The notes below the pieces were generated by a model that was not told where the DNA came from, ran no database searches, and worked only from the letters and a program-made list of their open reading frames with translations. From positions 5,642,001 through 5,706,000 of the forward strand of contig NC_046680.1 of NCBI RefSeq assembly GCF_009870125.1: DNA of 64,000 nt, in the 5' to 3' direction. Shown here one piece after another: positions 27,101-41,200 of this stretch. Position 1 is the stretch's first letter. Each line of letters opens with the position of its first letter. The stretch comes from Drosophila pseudoobscura (taxonomy: Eukaryota > Arthropoda > Insecta > Diptera > Drosophilidae). The position numbers and the translations under genes are program-made.

Positions 27101-30100
27101 ACCAGAGGCATCGAAATTGATCCGTATGAATTTGCCCTGCACAAAAAGGATCACAAATACAAGGATTACTGGAAGAGTCTCTATCGAAACGTGTGCGTGT
27201 GTGACTTACGAAACGCGATGAATTATCGTTCTTGACGGTCTTGGCATTGCCAAAGGCCTCCAGTATGGGATTCGCCTGCAGCAGTTGTTGCTCCAGTTCA
27301 CCCTGAGTAGCGGGAGGACACAAGAGAATGGGATTATTACAGGTTCTTCAGAGATCTTCAGAGGGTCTAGGGTTAGCAACACAAAAAAAGCACAATGTAC
27401 ACATAGAAAACATGCAACAAACAATGGACAAGGACAAGGACAACCACATGCAGTTCTCTAAGGATTAATCTACGGCAAGCATGCAAAAGACTACACCAAA
27501 AATTGTACTGAACACGGGACAAGACTCCTCTACTCTGCCGTTCGGCGGCGGCGATGGCTGCTCCAGCCGGTTGGATTCTTTTACCTCATTCTCATCAATC
27601 TCCATTGCTACATCGATATTCCGTTGATATTTATATTGTTTTTGATTCTGGGTCACTATCTTGACGGTTAAGTATTTATTCGTTAACACCGAAAAGTTCT
27701 GTAATTATTCAGGATGTTTTTGGGTGGGTTATGGGAAGGGGAAGCCTCAAAATCATATTTATCTAGATCTATCTATTCATCTACAACTGAAAATCGTATA
27801 TATCGTATATTCACATTAAGTATATATGTATGTATGATTAGTTTTAGTTTTGTTCAGGGTTTACATATAGAGAGTAGGGGGGTGTTGGGGTGTGTACAGT
27901 AGAGCATACTTTACCGAAAATGCCTCTTGACTACTCTAAAAATGCGTGGCATGGAATGGAGGGCAAGAGGAGAGAGCAGTGAGCAGAGAGATGATTTTAA
28001 ACAGATGTACAGAGTGTATGTGTGGTCTTGAGAAACAGAGGACAGAGCACCTTGGAACTCTTTTGTGAGAGGAAATGCATCATATCATCAAAACATACAT
28101 ATGTAAATGAATTAGAAATAAAATATGGAGAGGTGGGAGAAACCAGTCCCCTCATTGGTAGAACAAATAAAAAAAACAGGCATTTTTGGGGATAGAAACA
28201 TTAAAATTGGGTTAATAGATAATAGGTAATAGATAACGAAAGGGGGGAGAGGATCAACAAAACATATAGGGGTTAATATGGCATCCATGTTCCACCATCC
28301 ACCTTTCGTTTAGTCTTGGATTTGGTTTTGGATTCGGAAATACTTACAATCAGAATGGCAGGATTCGGCACCTGTTTTGTTTCGGGGGTTTTTTTGTGTG
28401 TTGTTTGGGTGTGTGTTTTTTTTTGTTTTTTTTCGGGTATTCATCGGTTGTGTGGTGGCAGCCAGCATTTCGTTTGTACAAAATATATATACACCATAGC
28501 ATACCATACCATATGGGAATGTACAATATATAGATCGATATATATCGATATCGATATGTGGGTATATTTCGAGTTCAAAGTTCAGTGTAGTGGAAGGCAC
28601 AACAACCAACAAAGTCCAAAAATGTACAACGAGTGTTTGTATTTGTGCGTGTAAATATATTTATATATATTGCGTGTGTGTGTGTGTGTGTAATAGGACA
28701 TGAAAATAAAGAAGATTCATAAATAAATAATTCAAAAATATATATAGTAAATATTTTGCCCTAGAAAAGGTAGTGCAAAAAATAAAATAAAAAAATTATG
28801 GATATATTTCCCAGAACGAATGCAAAGTTGTGCCCAAACTATTATTAATTGTGTGTGTTTCCAGCTTGTACTTTTCTTGGTATCTGTTATCGGGGGCAGC
28901 TGATAAGAAATCCCTCTCCCCACCTCCCTCGTAAATACCACCTCGTGCTGTTGACACAGACACGCCACCACCAGAGGATAGGAGAGGAGCAAAGCCCAAT
29001 GTCTGAACTAGTTTCTAATCAAACGAACGGCACGAATGAATTCCCTTCGATTCCCCTGATGATTCAGTTGTAGGTGCCTTCATCAGCGTCTATTTATGGC
29101 AATTGTAATCACAATTATTATTACCAGCTACACAAACATTGGTTGACTCTTCAATTTGGTGAGAAGCAGCAGTTCTAGCCAAGATCGCACCCTGCCTCCC
29201 TCTCGTAAGGTTCTTCTGGGGGAACATTCATCAGCATCAGCATATCGTATGTGGAGTGCTCCTCCTGATTATGTTTAGGAGGCATCCGTATAAATGCCTT
29301 AAGTCTGTTTGCAGCTTATCACGTTCCAGCAGCAGCAGCAGCAGCAGCGGCAGCGGCAGCAGCAGCCTCCAGCCGCAAGCAGGCTCATATAAGGCAGGCC
29401 AGTAAACGCATAAAACATAATGAAAAGTGTGTTTGGAGCTCAAGAGCAGCTTGTTTTTTGTGGCTGAAAAGGATTGACTGAGTGTATGCCCAAAAGAAAT
29501 ACGCGAAAAATATATATACAAATATAATTTGTTTGGTTTTGCCCCCAATTATGGTTATGAACCAGAACCGAACCGAACCGAACCGAACCGAAACAGAAGC
29601 CAGTCCGAGAACTGGGGCGCCACCAGCAACAGTTGCCATGCCACAAAAGGAGAAGATATCCACCCCCCCAGATAAACCCCCCATTGAATGTCGCAATTCG
29701 AGTGATTTAATTTTCAATTTTTATCAATTGCCCCTCCTCTGGTGGTGGTGGTGCTGCTGCAATTCAATTTCGTTTCGCTTTTGTTTCTTTTTTGTTTGCC
29801 TTTTTTATGGTGTTTATTTTATTGCTGTAAATGACAAAAATTTGTCAGCAACTTATTGTACAGTATACAGATATACCATATGTGGCAGGGCATCAGTTGA
29901 TTAATGAAGTGTGCCCCCTCCCCCCCCCCCCTTTCCACCCATCCTCCCCCCGGCAAACCGGCAAGAGAGCAACCAAAGCAAAGAGTAAGCCCAAGGAGAC
30001 TGGGCTTTGGCTCTATGATGCTGTTGTTGCTGTGGCTTTTGATGTCGCGTAATGTGGCAGCGCCCCTCGGTCGGTAGGAATGCATTTCTGCCCGGGGAGG

Positions 30101-33100
30101 CGACCTTCGTTGGATTCCGTAGAATGAAACGAAACGAAAAATATCTACTAATCGTTCCCCTCTATGGGGAAGAGAGATGATCCCCCATCAGGTCTATCAA
30201 CCGTTATTCAACGCACTCTATCTGAACTCTTAACCTATCCAACCTATCCTAAGCTAGATGAATCTAATCTAAATCAACCTGAACACAAAAGTGCCAGCAA
30301 AGTCTATATTATAAGAAACACTCAAGTGTCATTCGAAATTTTCTCATGTGCGTTCTGCATACAATTTAGGCTTTTCGTGAGCTTAAAAGTTCTCTTCTGT
30401 TCCCACTTCCACTTGATAGTTCCTTAAAACCACATTTAGATATTCTATTCAAATATATTTCAATGCTTTTCATGACTCTTCATGGTCTTCAGTGACATGA
30501 GATACAAAACGAAATACTTTGAAATTGTAAATGGATTTGAGGCAGTACCACTTGGAACACCCACATAAGAAGTCACAGGTACGAGGGTGTATTAAAGACA
30601 GTTTGCCGACTCCAGCAATTATATACATACCATAATAGATGCATATAAAGTCGTGTGAGTGTTAGTGAACGTATCGTAGATATCCATACGAGTCGTGCAT
30701 CTCCCTTGAACGTTCTCTCTAATTAATTACAATGGCAAACAATAACAATTGCTGGGAGCAGCTTGCGTGTCATTAATGTGAGTTTAATAAGCATTTTATA
30801 AGCACACATATCCAATCGAAAATGGAACTGTATCTGCGAGTAGAGACGAAACATATGTGTATGGATCTCTACCACAGATGATGCACTGAGGGAAAAAACT
30901 GCTGCTAGAACACATTCCTCTAATGAGGTTTTGGCATTTGGGATTGGGATTATTCCAATTCCAATTTGGAGAGGACCCATGTACGACCCTTTCTCAACTG
31001 AAGCAGCATCCCATTGGAATCAGTGCACGAATCATCTACGAATATGGAATGTGATGTGAATTTTTCCCCAGTGTAGATACAACTTTGCATTCGTTTCTGT
31101 TCTTAGAGTCATTTATCTTATTTTGGAGCCGACGAGAGCTGTGTTCGTTCTTGTACTTACCGCACCAGAGCCCTTGGGCTTGGAGGCTGCCACATAGGCC
31201 AGAAATTGGATGACCTTCTTGGTGTTCTCCGTCTTGCCAGCACCCGATTCGCCAGTACACAAAATCGATTGGTCTTCGCGATCTGCAGAAAGAGAGAGAG
31301 AGAGAAGGGGAGACGTAAGTACGATTTAAGAGCGAGAGAGCGGCAGAGTGGGACGAGGAGAGAGTGACAGAGTGACAGAGTGGGACGAGGAGAGAGTGAC
31401 ACACTTCATTATCGCGACAACAACAAATTTGGCTGCTGACAAAACAAAAATGGAAAATGGAATTAAAATGTTCAAAAAAATGTTTCAAGAAAAAACAAAA
31501 TCGCAAACTCAGCTTGAAATTTCTGTTGACCCAAATTCATGTGAGCAAAAACAAAACAAAAAAACAGCAAAAAAAAAAAAGAAGAGGGGGAGTAGTGACG
31601 GGGGGAGGAATAAATGAGACATACATCAATTGAAACAAAAAAAACAACAAAAACTATTGATTTCAGCATGCGTATCCGAGAGATACTGGTGCTGGTACTG
31701 GTACTGGTACTCGTAGATACAATCATCGACCATCGACGAGTATTTGGCGGCAGTAAATTGCTTTTGCCCCGCTATTGATATGGCGCCAGTGATCCCGTCC
31801 AGAATCGTTCGAACTAGATTTGCACTGCACCCCAAGCCCCAAACCCCAAGCCCCAAACCCCAAACCCCAATCCCTCATCCCCCATAGCCTCGTCATTCGA
31901 TCCAATATTTAAGCTAACCACAAAACTCAGACAGACAGAAAATGGACAGACATAGACACAGATACAGATACAGACACAGACACAGAGTCAGAGAGTCAGA
32001 TATATCCACTCTGATTGCCATAGATTTCGAGGCAGCTTCCACATAACGACCCCGTACTTATTTATTATTATGGCCAAAGCCGGTCGCTCGATCGATCGAA
32101 CGCCGTGCATCGCATACATGTGCACAAGCATACATACCTACATATGTATGTATGTATATATATCTGACCAAAGATGGATCGAAATTTATATATCTCGGCA
32201 AGCGTCATTTTATGGGAATTTTTCGAAGCTCTTTTTGTATATTTTTTGTGTCTTTTTGGGTTAAGATTAATCTAATAGTTGAAAAAATGGGATATTGTGG
32301 ATGCGCATAGATGGATGTATCTATGGATGTATCTATTAAGCAACAACGATGATCATTCAGAGAAAAAGAGAGCCATAAAAATGTGGCACAGGGACAGCAG
32401 GGGGTATAGGAAAGAGTATAAAATGAAAAGGCAAAACACTTTGTATGGAATTTTCACTTTTATTATGATTCTTACTATTGACGCAGTTTATGGTCAATTT
32501 AGTTCTCAATTCAGATCATTCTTTGGAACAATTCAAACTGCATTTTGCAGATTCCACCCATTGGAATTTTGATTGCTTTATTACTGTACTTTACTTTATT
32601 TGTATTTATTTATTTTGCCAGTTTGGGAAAACACTTTCATTAATTGTGCCATCGATTTCGAAATATCATAAATCCGACATTACTGTTTTTGTAAATTTTG
32701 CATATAATTTTAAATTTTAAAGAAAAAACAAAAACGTATCTTAAAATAAAATATATATATATTAATTAGCTTTGAGACGAAAATTTAAGGAACAAATTTG
32801 CAACGAAAGTGATTCAAAAAAGATAGTTCCATACATCAATGATTGAACGATAGAAAGGTTATATCCACTGTTATTCAGATTTTTCTACAACGAATATGAG
32901 GGAAGAAGCGAGGATAATCGAGGATACAAATCCCAAAAAATTAGCTGATCCAATATGAAACTGAGAAGAACTCCCAAAAGCACATATGTATGTATATACA
33001 AATGTATGTATGCACATATATCATATGTAAAGCAAGTCAAGGCGTGTCATTTGATCATGAACAAGAGAGTCGTATGACATTGGGGCTTGGAATATGGAAT

Positions 33101-36100
33101 GGTTTCTCGCATGGAATGGGAATGGAATGCCATCGAAATTGCAGTTTGTTCAGATTTGAAAGATTTGCCATTGCCACGATACAGAGGTGTGTGTGGTGTG
33201 TCCAGTTCCCCAAATTCAATATCCCAATTCCAATTCCAATCCCAATCCCAATCCCAGTCCCTACCGCGGCTCTGTCGCTGTTTCTGTTTTTGCATTCGCA
33301 GTGCGTGTTTCAGGGCAATGTAGTCCAAAGAGGAATGATGGCAATGCAGGAACACGGCTGGAGATTATTAAAAGACAGAGAAATAAATCAAAAGAAACTG
33401 CCACACCCCAAAGGTATGGGAGTATGGGAGGGTTCCATTCCGCCGCCTTTGTGGCTGTGAATTAAATTTCTCACAAACTGAGACTGGGACTGAGAAATGA
33501 AAAAGGAAAAACAATCAAGTAAATGTGCATAAAGCAGAAATTTATTAACCGTCGAATATGGTGAGGCTCGTAGTGAGGTGACGATTTGTTTAAACATTTC
33601 AAAACAAAAAAGATTACGACGACGACGTTGATGATGTTGAAGGGGGCACAAAAGCACACAAATTCGAGTCCGAGCTGAAGCAAAGTTGAGTTTTTAGATC
33701 CATATATGGTAATGACACGTATACGCAATATTAGTTAGCCAAAATGGAGACTCAGACAGGGACACACACACACATTGACACATACATACAATACGTATGG
33801 TATATAGAGAGAGGTATGCCTCGAGTTTGGAGTCACCGTCAGAGCGCGGCAATTATGAATCATCTACCGGCGAGACGTTACGCTTGAATCGGACATGCAA
33901 AACCATCCGAAAAGTCACCGAAGCAGCCCCAAAACCCAACTGAAAGCCAGGCTGAAAATGCAACAGACTGAACAAAGCAAAAAAAAAGGGAAACCCGTTT
34001 CTGTTAGAAGAGAGTCGGAGATGATTCATCCGAGGATTTACCCAGCTGGGAAATGGATGTACTCCCCCCCCACCACCGACCAAGCATGAGGCATGCAGCA
34101 GCTGAAAACTCACGCAATTCTGGGGAAAAAAAGGGACAGAGAGACGACCGAGCGACCTTTTATCTAATCTTCGTTTTTTCGCTTGTTTATGCGGGAATGG
34201 AATGGAATTCTCGATAGCAAACACACAGAAAATGGCAAACATGAAGCAGAGACAGAGAGATAATGAAACAGTAAATAAATCTATATTCTTATTGCATTTC
34301 GTGTATCAGAAGAGCTATGTATGTGTATAAGAAGAGTACTGTACTTACCACCCAACATGTTTCTATAGGCACTGTCCGTTATTGCAAACACATGCGGTGG
34401 CACTTCGTGTCGCTTTATACCCTTATACCGTTCCATAATCTTTTCGGTGTAGATGGGGAGTTTCTTGTACGGATTGACCACAACGCAAAATAGACCGGAA
34501 TATGTCTGGAAAAGTAAAAAAAAAAAATATGAATTATTAATATTAATATAACTAACAAGGAGGCAATCCACCTGCAACCCCGTGTCTGAAAAATACCCTC
34601 GATAATGATCTAGGCGCAAGTGTGTTTGGCATTTGGTTGTAGGGGAAATTCAACCACTTTCATATTCATAAGAAGATTGATGCTCTCAAAAAAAGATTGG
34701 CACTGTAGCCCACTTTGTATTGAGGTCTGATTTAAGAATCATCATCTTTTCTTATTGCATAGAGAGATTATATAGAGGGGAGAGAAATGGGTAACAGGTA
34801 TGGCTAGCTTTACCGATCGAGATCGGGATCGGGTTCGGGATCATCTGGCAGGCTGAAAGTGACTTCAGGAACGTGGAAAACAAAGCAAAGTTTTGGCATC
34901 ATTTTCGATGGCATCGTGTGGCATGTGTGGCATGTGTGGTATGCAAACATGGGGACTAACGACGAACAGCCTCTGTCAGCCCCTGCAATCGGCAGGCGGC
35001 CGGTGGCGGCGACTGATGTTCAGTGGCCTAGTTAGTGCTTAGTGTTGCCCAAACTCTAACGCGCACACACACAGATACAACATGGGCTTGAAGCAAGACA
35101 TGTGCTTTAAAGTTGGCCAGCACCATAAACAGCAAACGCATGTATCTGTATCTCCCAGTGGCTGTATCCGCTGCTAAATCTGTATCTATAGTTGTATCTG
35201 TATCCGCTGGTATCTACCAGCCTACATAACTGTGACTGTGACTGCAACTGTGACTGCGGCTGCGGCGTGGGCACTAAGTATGCGGCTTTTTGCTATTTGT
35301 TGTACGAGTATCATTTAAATATCCAGCAAACATTAAATGCGAAAGGAGAAAAAAAACAACAAACTTTACGAGGGAAGGGGGAGTAGACAACCCACACACA
35401 CCCATTCGTGTGTGACAGATACAGATTGAAATGGAAAGTACGGGTCTCAATGTAAATCTCCCGAAAAATCTCTCTCTTTGAGCGGAGGAGCACAGGCCAG
35501 GGAAGAGTGGGCCCCGACTGACTCATACATATATGTATGTATGTATATGTATATACCCATAGTTTAAAGAGCCTCTTGGAAGAAATAACAAAATCACGTC
35601 TCGACAATCAGTAACCTTGCTTTAGTAGCCATAGATGTACATACATATGTGTGCGTGTCGGGCATCCAAAAATGGCAGAAAAAACTGCTTTTTGTTTCTT
35701 TGCTCTTTTTGGCAATCGTTTAGAAGTGGCCGTCACTCGTGACGGCAATGTTTACTCTCGGATCTGGGATCGGATCGCGTCTCTACACACACTTTTGCGG
35801 CACTTCAAGCTCTTTGTATGCTGCTGCACTGAGTCATTATCCTGATGAATGGTTCAGGCAGGCAGGCATTGACCATCATCAATCAATGAAGCCTGGCTGC
35901 CTGCGTGGCCTGCCCCGCCCGATCTTGGGTGGGGCCTTATATGGTCAGCGGATAAGTCAAAATCATGAAATTTATGTAAATCTCAAGCAAGTAGCAACAG
36001 CGCCACAGAAGCAATTAAATTACAGCGAGATTTACTTATATTATGGAGGGAGATATTTATATGAGGTGAGAGGGGACAAAGGCGAGTCACCGCACAGGTA

Positions 36101-38250
36101 AACGTGAAATATTTATCAATTAAGCTGAGAACTCACACACAGAGAGAGAGACAGAGAGAGAGAGAGACAGAGACAAGAATGAGCTTTGGGTAGACTATTA
36201 TTTGTACGTGAGTTGGGCGGCTTTCTCTGCAACAAGCAGTTCAGCATTTAAAGAAGACAACAGTTCGAACTACCTTACAGTAGGCTCCCTCTCACTCCAG
36301 CTATGGTAGGAGGTAGAAGCAGAGCGGGCTTAATATGATGCTCAAATTAAAAGCAGTTATTCATTTCGAACAGCAAGCAGTTGTATGGTGTTCAAGCTAG
36401 TTGCCTCTCACTCTATTGATTGGAAGGAGCATATTCAAGCAGTTTGATATTCATTTAAATTCCAAGCAGTTCCATTAGTACTACAACTAGTTGTTGGTTA
36501 GTACTAGCTCTATGCAGAGTGAGAGAGTGGGGAAAGAAGACATACAAAAAAAACAAAACATTTAGTCTCTTACCAGATTTGTCAGCCATTTAGCGTGTGG
36601 ACCATTTTGGTCTCTGCTTTCAGGCCTTATGTGGGCACAAGCATTTTATTTGTGTATCGAACGTGTTGCAAGCAGAGCAAATGGAGGGGCACATTCAGGC
36701 AAACAAGGGCAGAAGCAACAGCAAAAACAAACAAACAAAAAAGCAGAAGGCGGCGTCTTTCATGTTAATTACGTGCTCGAAGACACCTCTACCTATACCT
36801 CTATCCACATCACATCACCCATTTCCCCTACCGGCACCCATCCATTCATCCCCCACATGTTGCAGGGGCAAACTATTAGTGCCAATAGTTTTTGAACAAA
36901 TTGTTCTGCTGATATGCGGGAAATATAATTTATTTGCCACAAAATGCATGCCTCGTGTGGCCATAGACTCGGCAACAGTCGCCGCCTCTGCACTACCTCT
37001 ACCTCTGGTGTCTGTCTCTGTCTCTGCCTCAGCATGTGGCACATTTGCACTCGCTCGTGGCTAAAAATTAAAATCTTGCAAAGCAAATTAAGTGACAGAA
37101 TTCCCATTTTGAAATGCCACACAAGATTCGGTTCGGCGTCGCCTGAGTTTGCCATTTCAATTAGCGTATCTAAAAGATAGTTAGAACTGAATGGATTCCG
37201 AATAGGGATATGGAATGGGCAAAGATTCATACACACATACATATGTACACATGGGGAGCCTGTAAAAGTGTCCAAGGCACCAACGTCATCCTCCCTGTCA
37301 AGTGCAATTATATTTAGCTGCCAACGCATGGGCCCGAAATGTAAATTACAATTTTCAGCGCTTTTCCCGCGATGCTGCTGCCGTCGAGCAATTGCAGTCA
37401 CCCAGTCACCCGATGGACATAAATCAATTAATTGCAAGAAAATGCAGTCAAAGGGGGTTACCAAAGCTCGCCGATGCTTTCAATACCCTAGCAATGAAAT
37501 CTTTTCTATGGCCTAAACCAGGGTTTTGGGTAGCTTGGGACCAGCTGTCTGTGTCTAAGGTATGAATATAATGTATAATGTATAACCTTACAGTTGGCAA
37601 GTTTTCTATGCTTGATTCCTATACAATGCACGCTGCTGATGGAGATTGCAATACCCTACGAAAGAGTATAAAACATTGTAAATGAAGAAAATTCAAATTT
37701 TAATGTTTTGTGGAATATTTCAAACCCAATTTGATTTTCAATCGGCTGCAACTAATTGGCGAAGAGGGGGAAGGAAGGCGGGGGGAAGGAAGGCGGGGGG
37801 CTGGACTATGGGAGGTCTTTGGTCAGTTTCATTCGTGCCCCATTTTTCCCGCCCTAGCCCCTGTCTGGTGGGCTGCTGACACAACATTTTCTCCGCCCAA
37901 ATCAATTCGCTGCAAAAATTTTCATGTCCAACAAATTGGCCATATTTGTTGCTGTTGTTGCTGTTCTTGCTGTTGTTTCTGTTGTTGCACCAGAGGTGTT
38001 GACACTTTGATTTGCATACTGTATCCATGTAAAAATGTGTGTAAGTGTGTGTAAGTGTAATATTATTTTTGTTCTGCCTGCCTGCCTGCCGGCCGACGCA
38101 TATTAATTAAGCTACAAGCTACCGGCAGTCAGAAAGTCAGAAGCAGCTGCCAGTCGAATTAATTTAAATTAAATTTAAAAATCAAATTAAATGTCAACAA
38201 ACTATAATAATTATGCCGTTCTACACAGCGCCCCTCCCCCGTATCACCTA

Positions 38251-38294
<44 letters not shown>

Positions 38295-41200
38295 TCTGTG
38301 TCACCCTGTGTTATCCGCTCTCTTTACTTCTTTCTTTCTTTGGCGCACTCGGGGCCATGCAACAAGTTAGCGGCCTAAAACACGTCAGCAACAATTGGCA
38401 AGCAAATTAAATGGGACAGCCCGCCCGAAAGAGATAGGGGCAGAGTAAAACGAAGAGGAAAAGACAGCAAGAGAGCAGAGAGAGAGGCGAAACAAAGTGC
38501 GTGGAATGATTGTGTAAGTTGTAAGCGGGCACACAATAATTCGCTGACAGCAACAACAAAAAAACAAGAAATTAAGTCTAGTTTTGATGTTCGAAGTTTC
38601 TGATACCCTTCAATATTACAGAACCATTAGCTAGAGCTTAGAGTGTTTCCATTTGAAACTACATTTCACGTCGATTCGCTTATGGGTAAATTGTTAGAGC
38701 GAATCAACGGCAACGTTTCCAATATTCCAGAATAGCCAGAAAACGTCTGGCCAAAGTCGAAATACCCTCTATTTAGGGTATAAAAAAGGCAGCAGCAACA
38801 ATGCCTGAAAGTGCGCTGAAGCGTGGCCCGACAACAACAGCAGCAACAATCTAAACAAATTTAAAGCAGTTCGCGCCCACATCAAAAAGTAGAAACAACC
38901 GTTTGGGCATTAAATTAAAACTCCCAAACCAGAAAGACAGACAGAGAGCGAAAATTGGAAAGAGGGCAGAGTAAGATAAGTAGTAGCAGCAACAAGCTCA
39001 TAAAATATGTAAAAAAAAAAAAGCGGTACATAATTTGTTAGAAAACAATAAAACAAATAAAAAAAACGAAGCTGCCACATGGGCTGCGAAATAGAAGGCA
39101 AATAGAGATACATAGAAAGAGAGGAGAAACACCCACGGTTCAGGTCCCGCTCAAATCAAGCAGTTTATCAACATGCGCCAGCTACATGTTGCCAGAGCTC
39201 AGCCTTGAGCCACAGAAGAGGCCTTATTTTTGTCTACAACGGCCTCTTAATGATCCATACAAAGGTTAAAAGAGGGTGTGAGACTTAATGCATTTTTAAT
39301 TTATTTTTATGGAACAATGTAAGAAAAGAGGAAGAAATTCAGCTAAGTGTAGTTGATAACGATGAGCACTGCAGGCAAGCAGTCGTGCTAAGCAGTTCCC
39401 AACAATGTTGCAAGCCTCACAATATTTTTATTTTTATTTCTTATTTCTTTTTCTGTTCTTTTTTCATTTTTCGGGGGTAATTTATGTGATCAGATAAATC
39501 GATATTCATTGAAGATGCAATTGAGGCAGCTAATTCAATGATTTATATAATGAAAAAGTGGGGGGAGAGGAGAGCAGAGCAACAAAAGCAGACATACACA
39601 CGTCGGCATAAGTATTTTGACAAAGCTCTACGCAACGTTTAGCGTTGAATTTTGACGAATTGCTACGTGTTACAGCTCTCTTATCTGATTTACCGCTAAC
39701 TACATGAATGCATAAAGTATATTGCAAATTATCTTCGTAGTTGCATTTTGCGTTTTGTTAATATGCTTCTTATTCTCATTCGTAATCTGATCTTGGCTGG
39801 ACAAAAGTATTTTGTCAGAACTTCAATTAATTTGCATTGATCTGCTGTTGATAGAAAGCGAAACCATTATTACGGATTATCTCAGTTTAGAGATTGTAAA
39901 TGCTGATAAAAATTGTTTTCGTTCAATAATTTGTGAAATATGAGTAACCGAAAGGAATTCAGTGAATCTCTTAAAAATGAAATAATAGTGAAGTTCAACT
40001 CTGGTATTTCAGTGCAAAATATCAGTAGATTATGTATATTTCACGTCAGACAAACTGCTATAAAAAAACAAATTTAAAAAAACCAACACTGCTAAAAACG
40101 CTACACGTTGTGGCAGACCACGAAAGAAAACTGCCAAGGTAGACACTTTTAGTTTGCGGCAATTTAAGCAGGATGTCTTGAAAACTCCTCGATCGGTTGC
40201 CAATGACTTGAAGGAAACAGGAAATTTTGATGTCAGCGAACGGACAATACGTAGAGGTCTTAAGGAAACTGATTTTTGAACATATATTATCAGAGCTTTA
40301 GTGCAAATAACACAGCGCAATAATTTAAAGCGCCTTGAGTTTGCCAAAAAATTAAACGGCAAATAATTTTAATTTTGGAAAAATTTTTTATGGAGCGATG
40401 CCAGTGCTTTTCAGTTTCACGGCTCAAACAAAATTGTTTTCGTTAGAAACCTAAAAGCACGTCGCAAAAAAGTGGCACCTATATGTGTAAGATCGATCCA
40501 TGGAGGTGGGACCATAATGTTGTATGGATACGTCGCCTACAACGGCTCGCGAAATTTAGTTCCTGTTGATGGTAGCATGAATAAAGACAAATATTTGGAA
40601 GTGCTAAACATTCACGCTTTCTCCTCTGGAGATAATTTTATTGGGGAGTCCTTTACCTTTAAACAGGACAATGCCCCGTGTCATAAAGCTAAAGTCGTTA
40701 CCCAATTCTTGAAGGACATTGGGGTTAATACTTTGGACTAGCCGCCCCAGAGCAAAGACTTAAACATTATCGAGAATCTCTGGTCTTATATAAAAAGAAA
40801 CCGGACTCCAAATTTGACAAGGAACCGTAAGAATATAATCTGAGAGGTGAAATCACTCTGGAGAGAAATTCTGCTGGCTTATATCCACAGCTTAGTAGAG
40901 TCAGTTCCGAGACGTCTGCAAAAGGTGATAGAGGCAAAGGGAGGATATATATTTTACTGATTCATCATATAAAGTTAGTTCGTTCCATTAGTTTTTTTTT
41001 TTTTTTACATTTTATAAAATGTCAAAATACTTATGCCACCGTCTGTTTGGGAATAATTAATTTTCATTTCACAATAAACCCACTTATCATACTTTTTTTA
41101 CATATTGTTAATAGCTTAATATAATACCTATCTACGATAAATAAATATAGTTTCTACTTTGAAAAAATAAGAAGTTACAACCGAATATGTTGTGCATAAT

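Larger units (their letters stand above)
27303..31160 (-). other. zip: Zipper intron carrying the loop-1 alternative exons
   Basis: Apart from the two optional exons, no coding signal is seen in this 3.9-kb stretch. It includes poly-T-rich DNA near 28390-28435, an alternating ATATCGATATCG stretch near 28535-28556, a GT run (28674-28690), a CAG/CGG run (29330-29362) and an ACCGA pentamer repeat (29566-29595). Confidence 0.6.
31283..34348 (-). other. zip: Zipper intron between the two exons flanking the P-loop
   Basis: 3.1 kb, mostly AT-rich. It contains purine-rich GA runs (31285-31400), a G-quadruplex-type CCCCAAA tract (31830-31872), CAGATA-type repeats (31930-31990) and a short secretory-looking frame (32423-32572). 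No exon with splice-site support was found. Confidence 0.55.
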
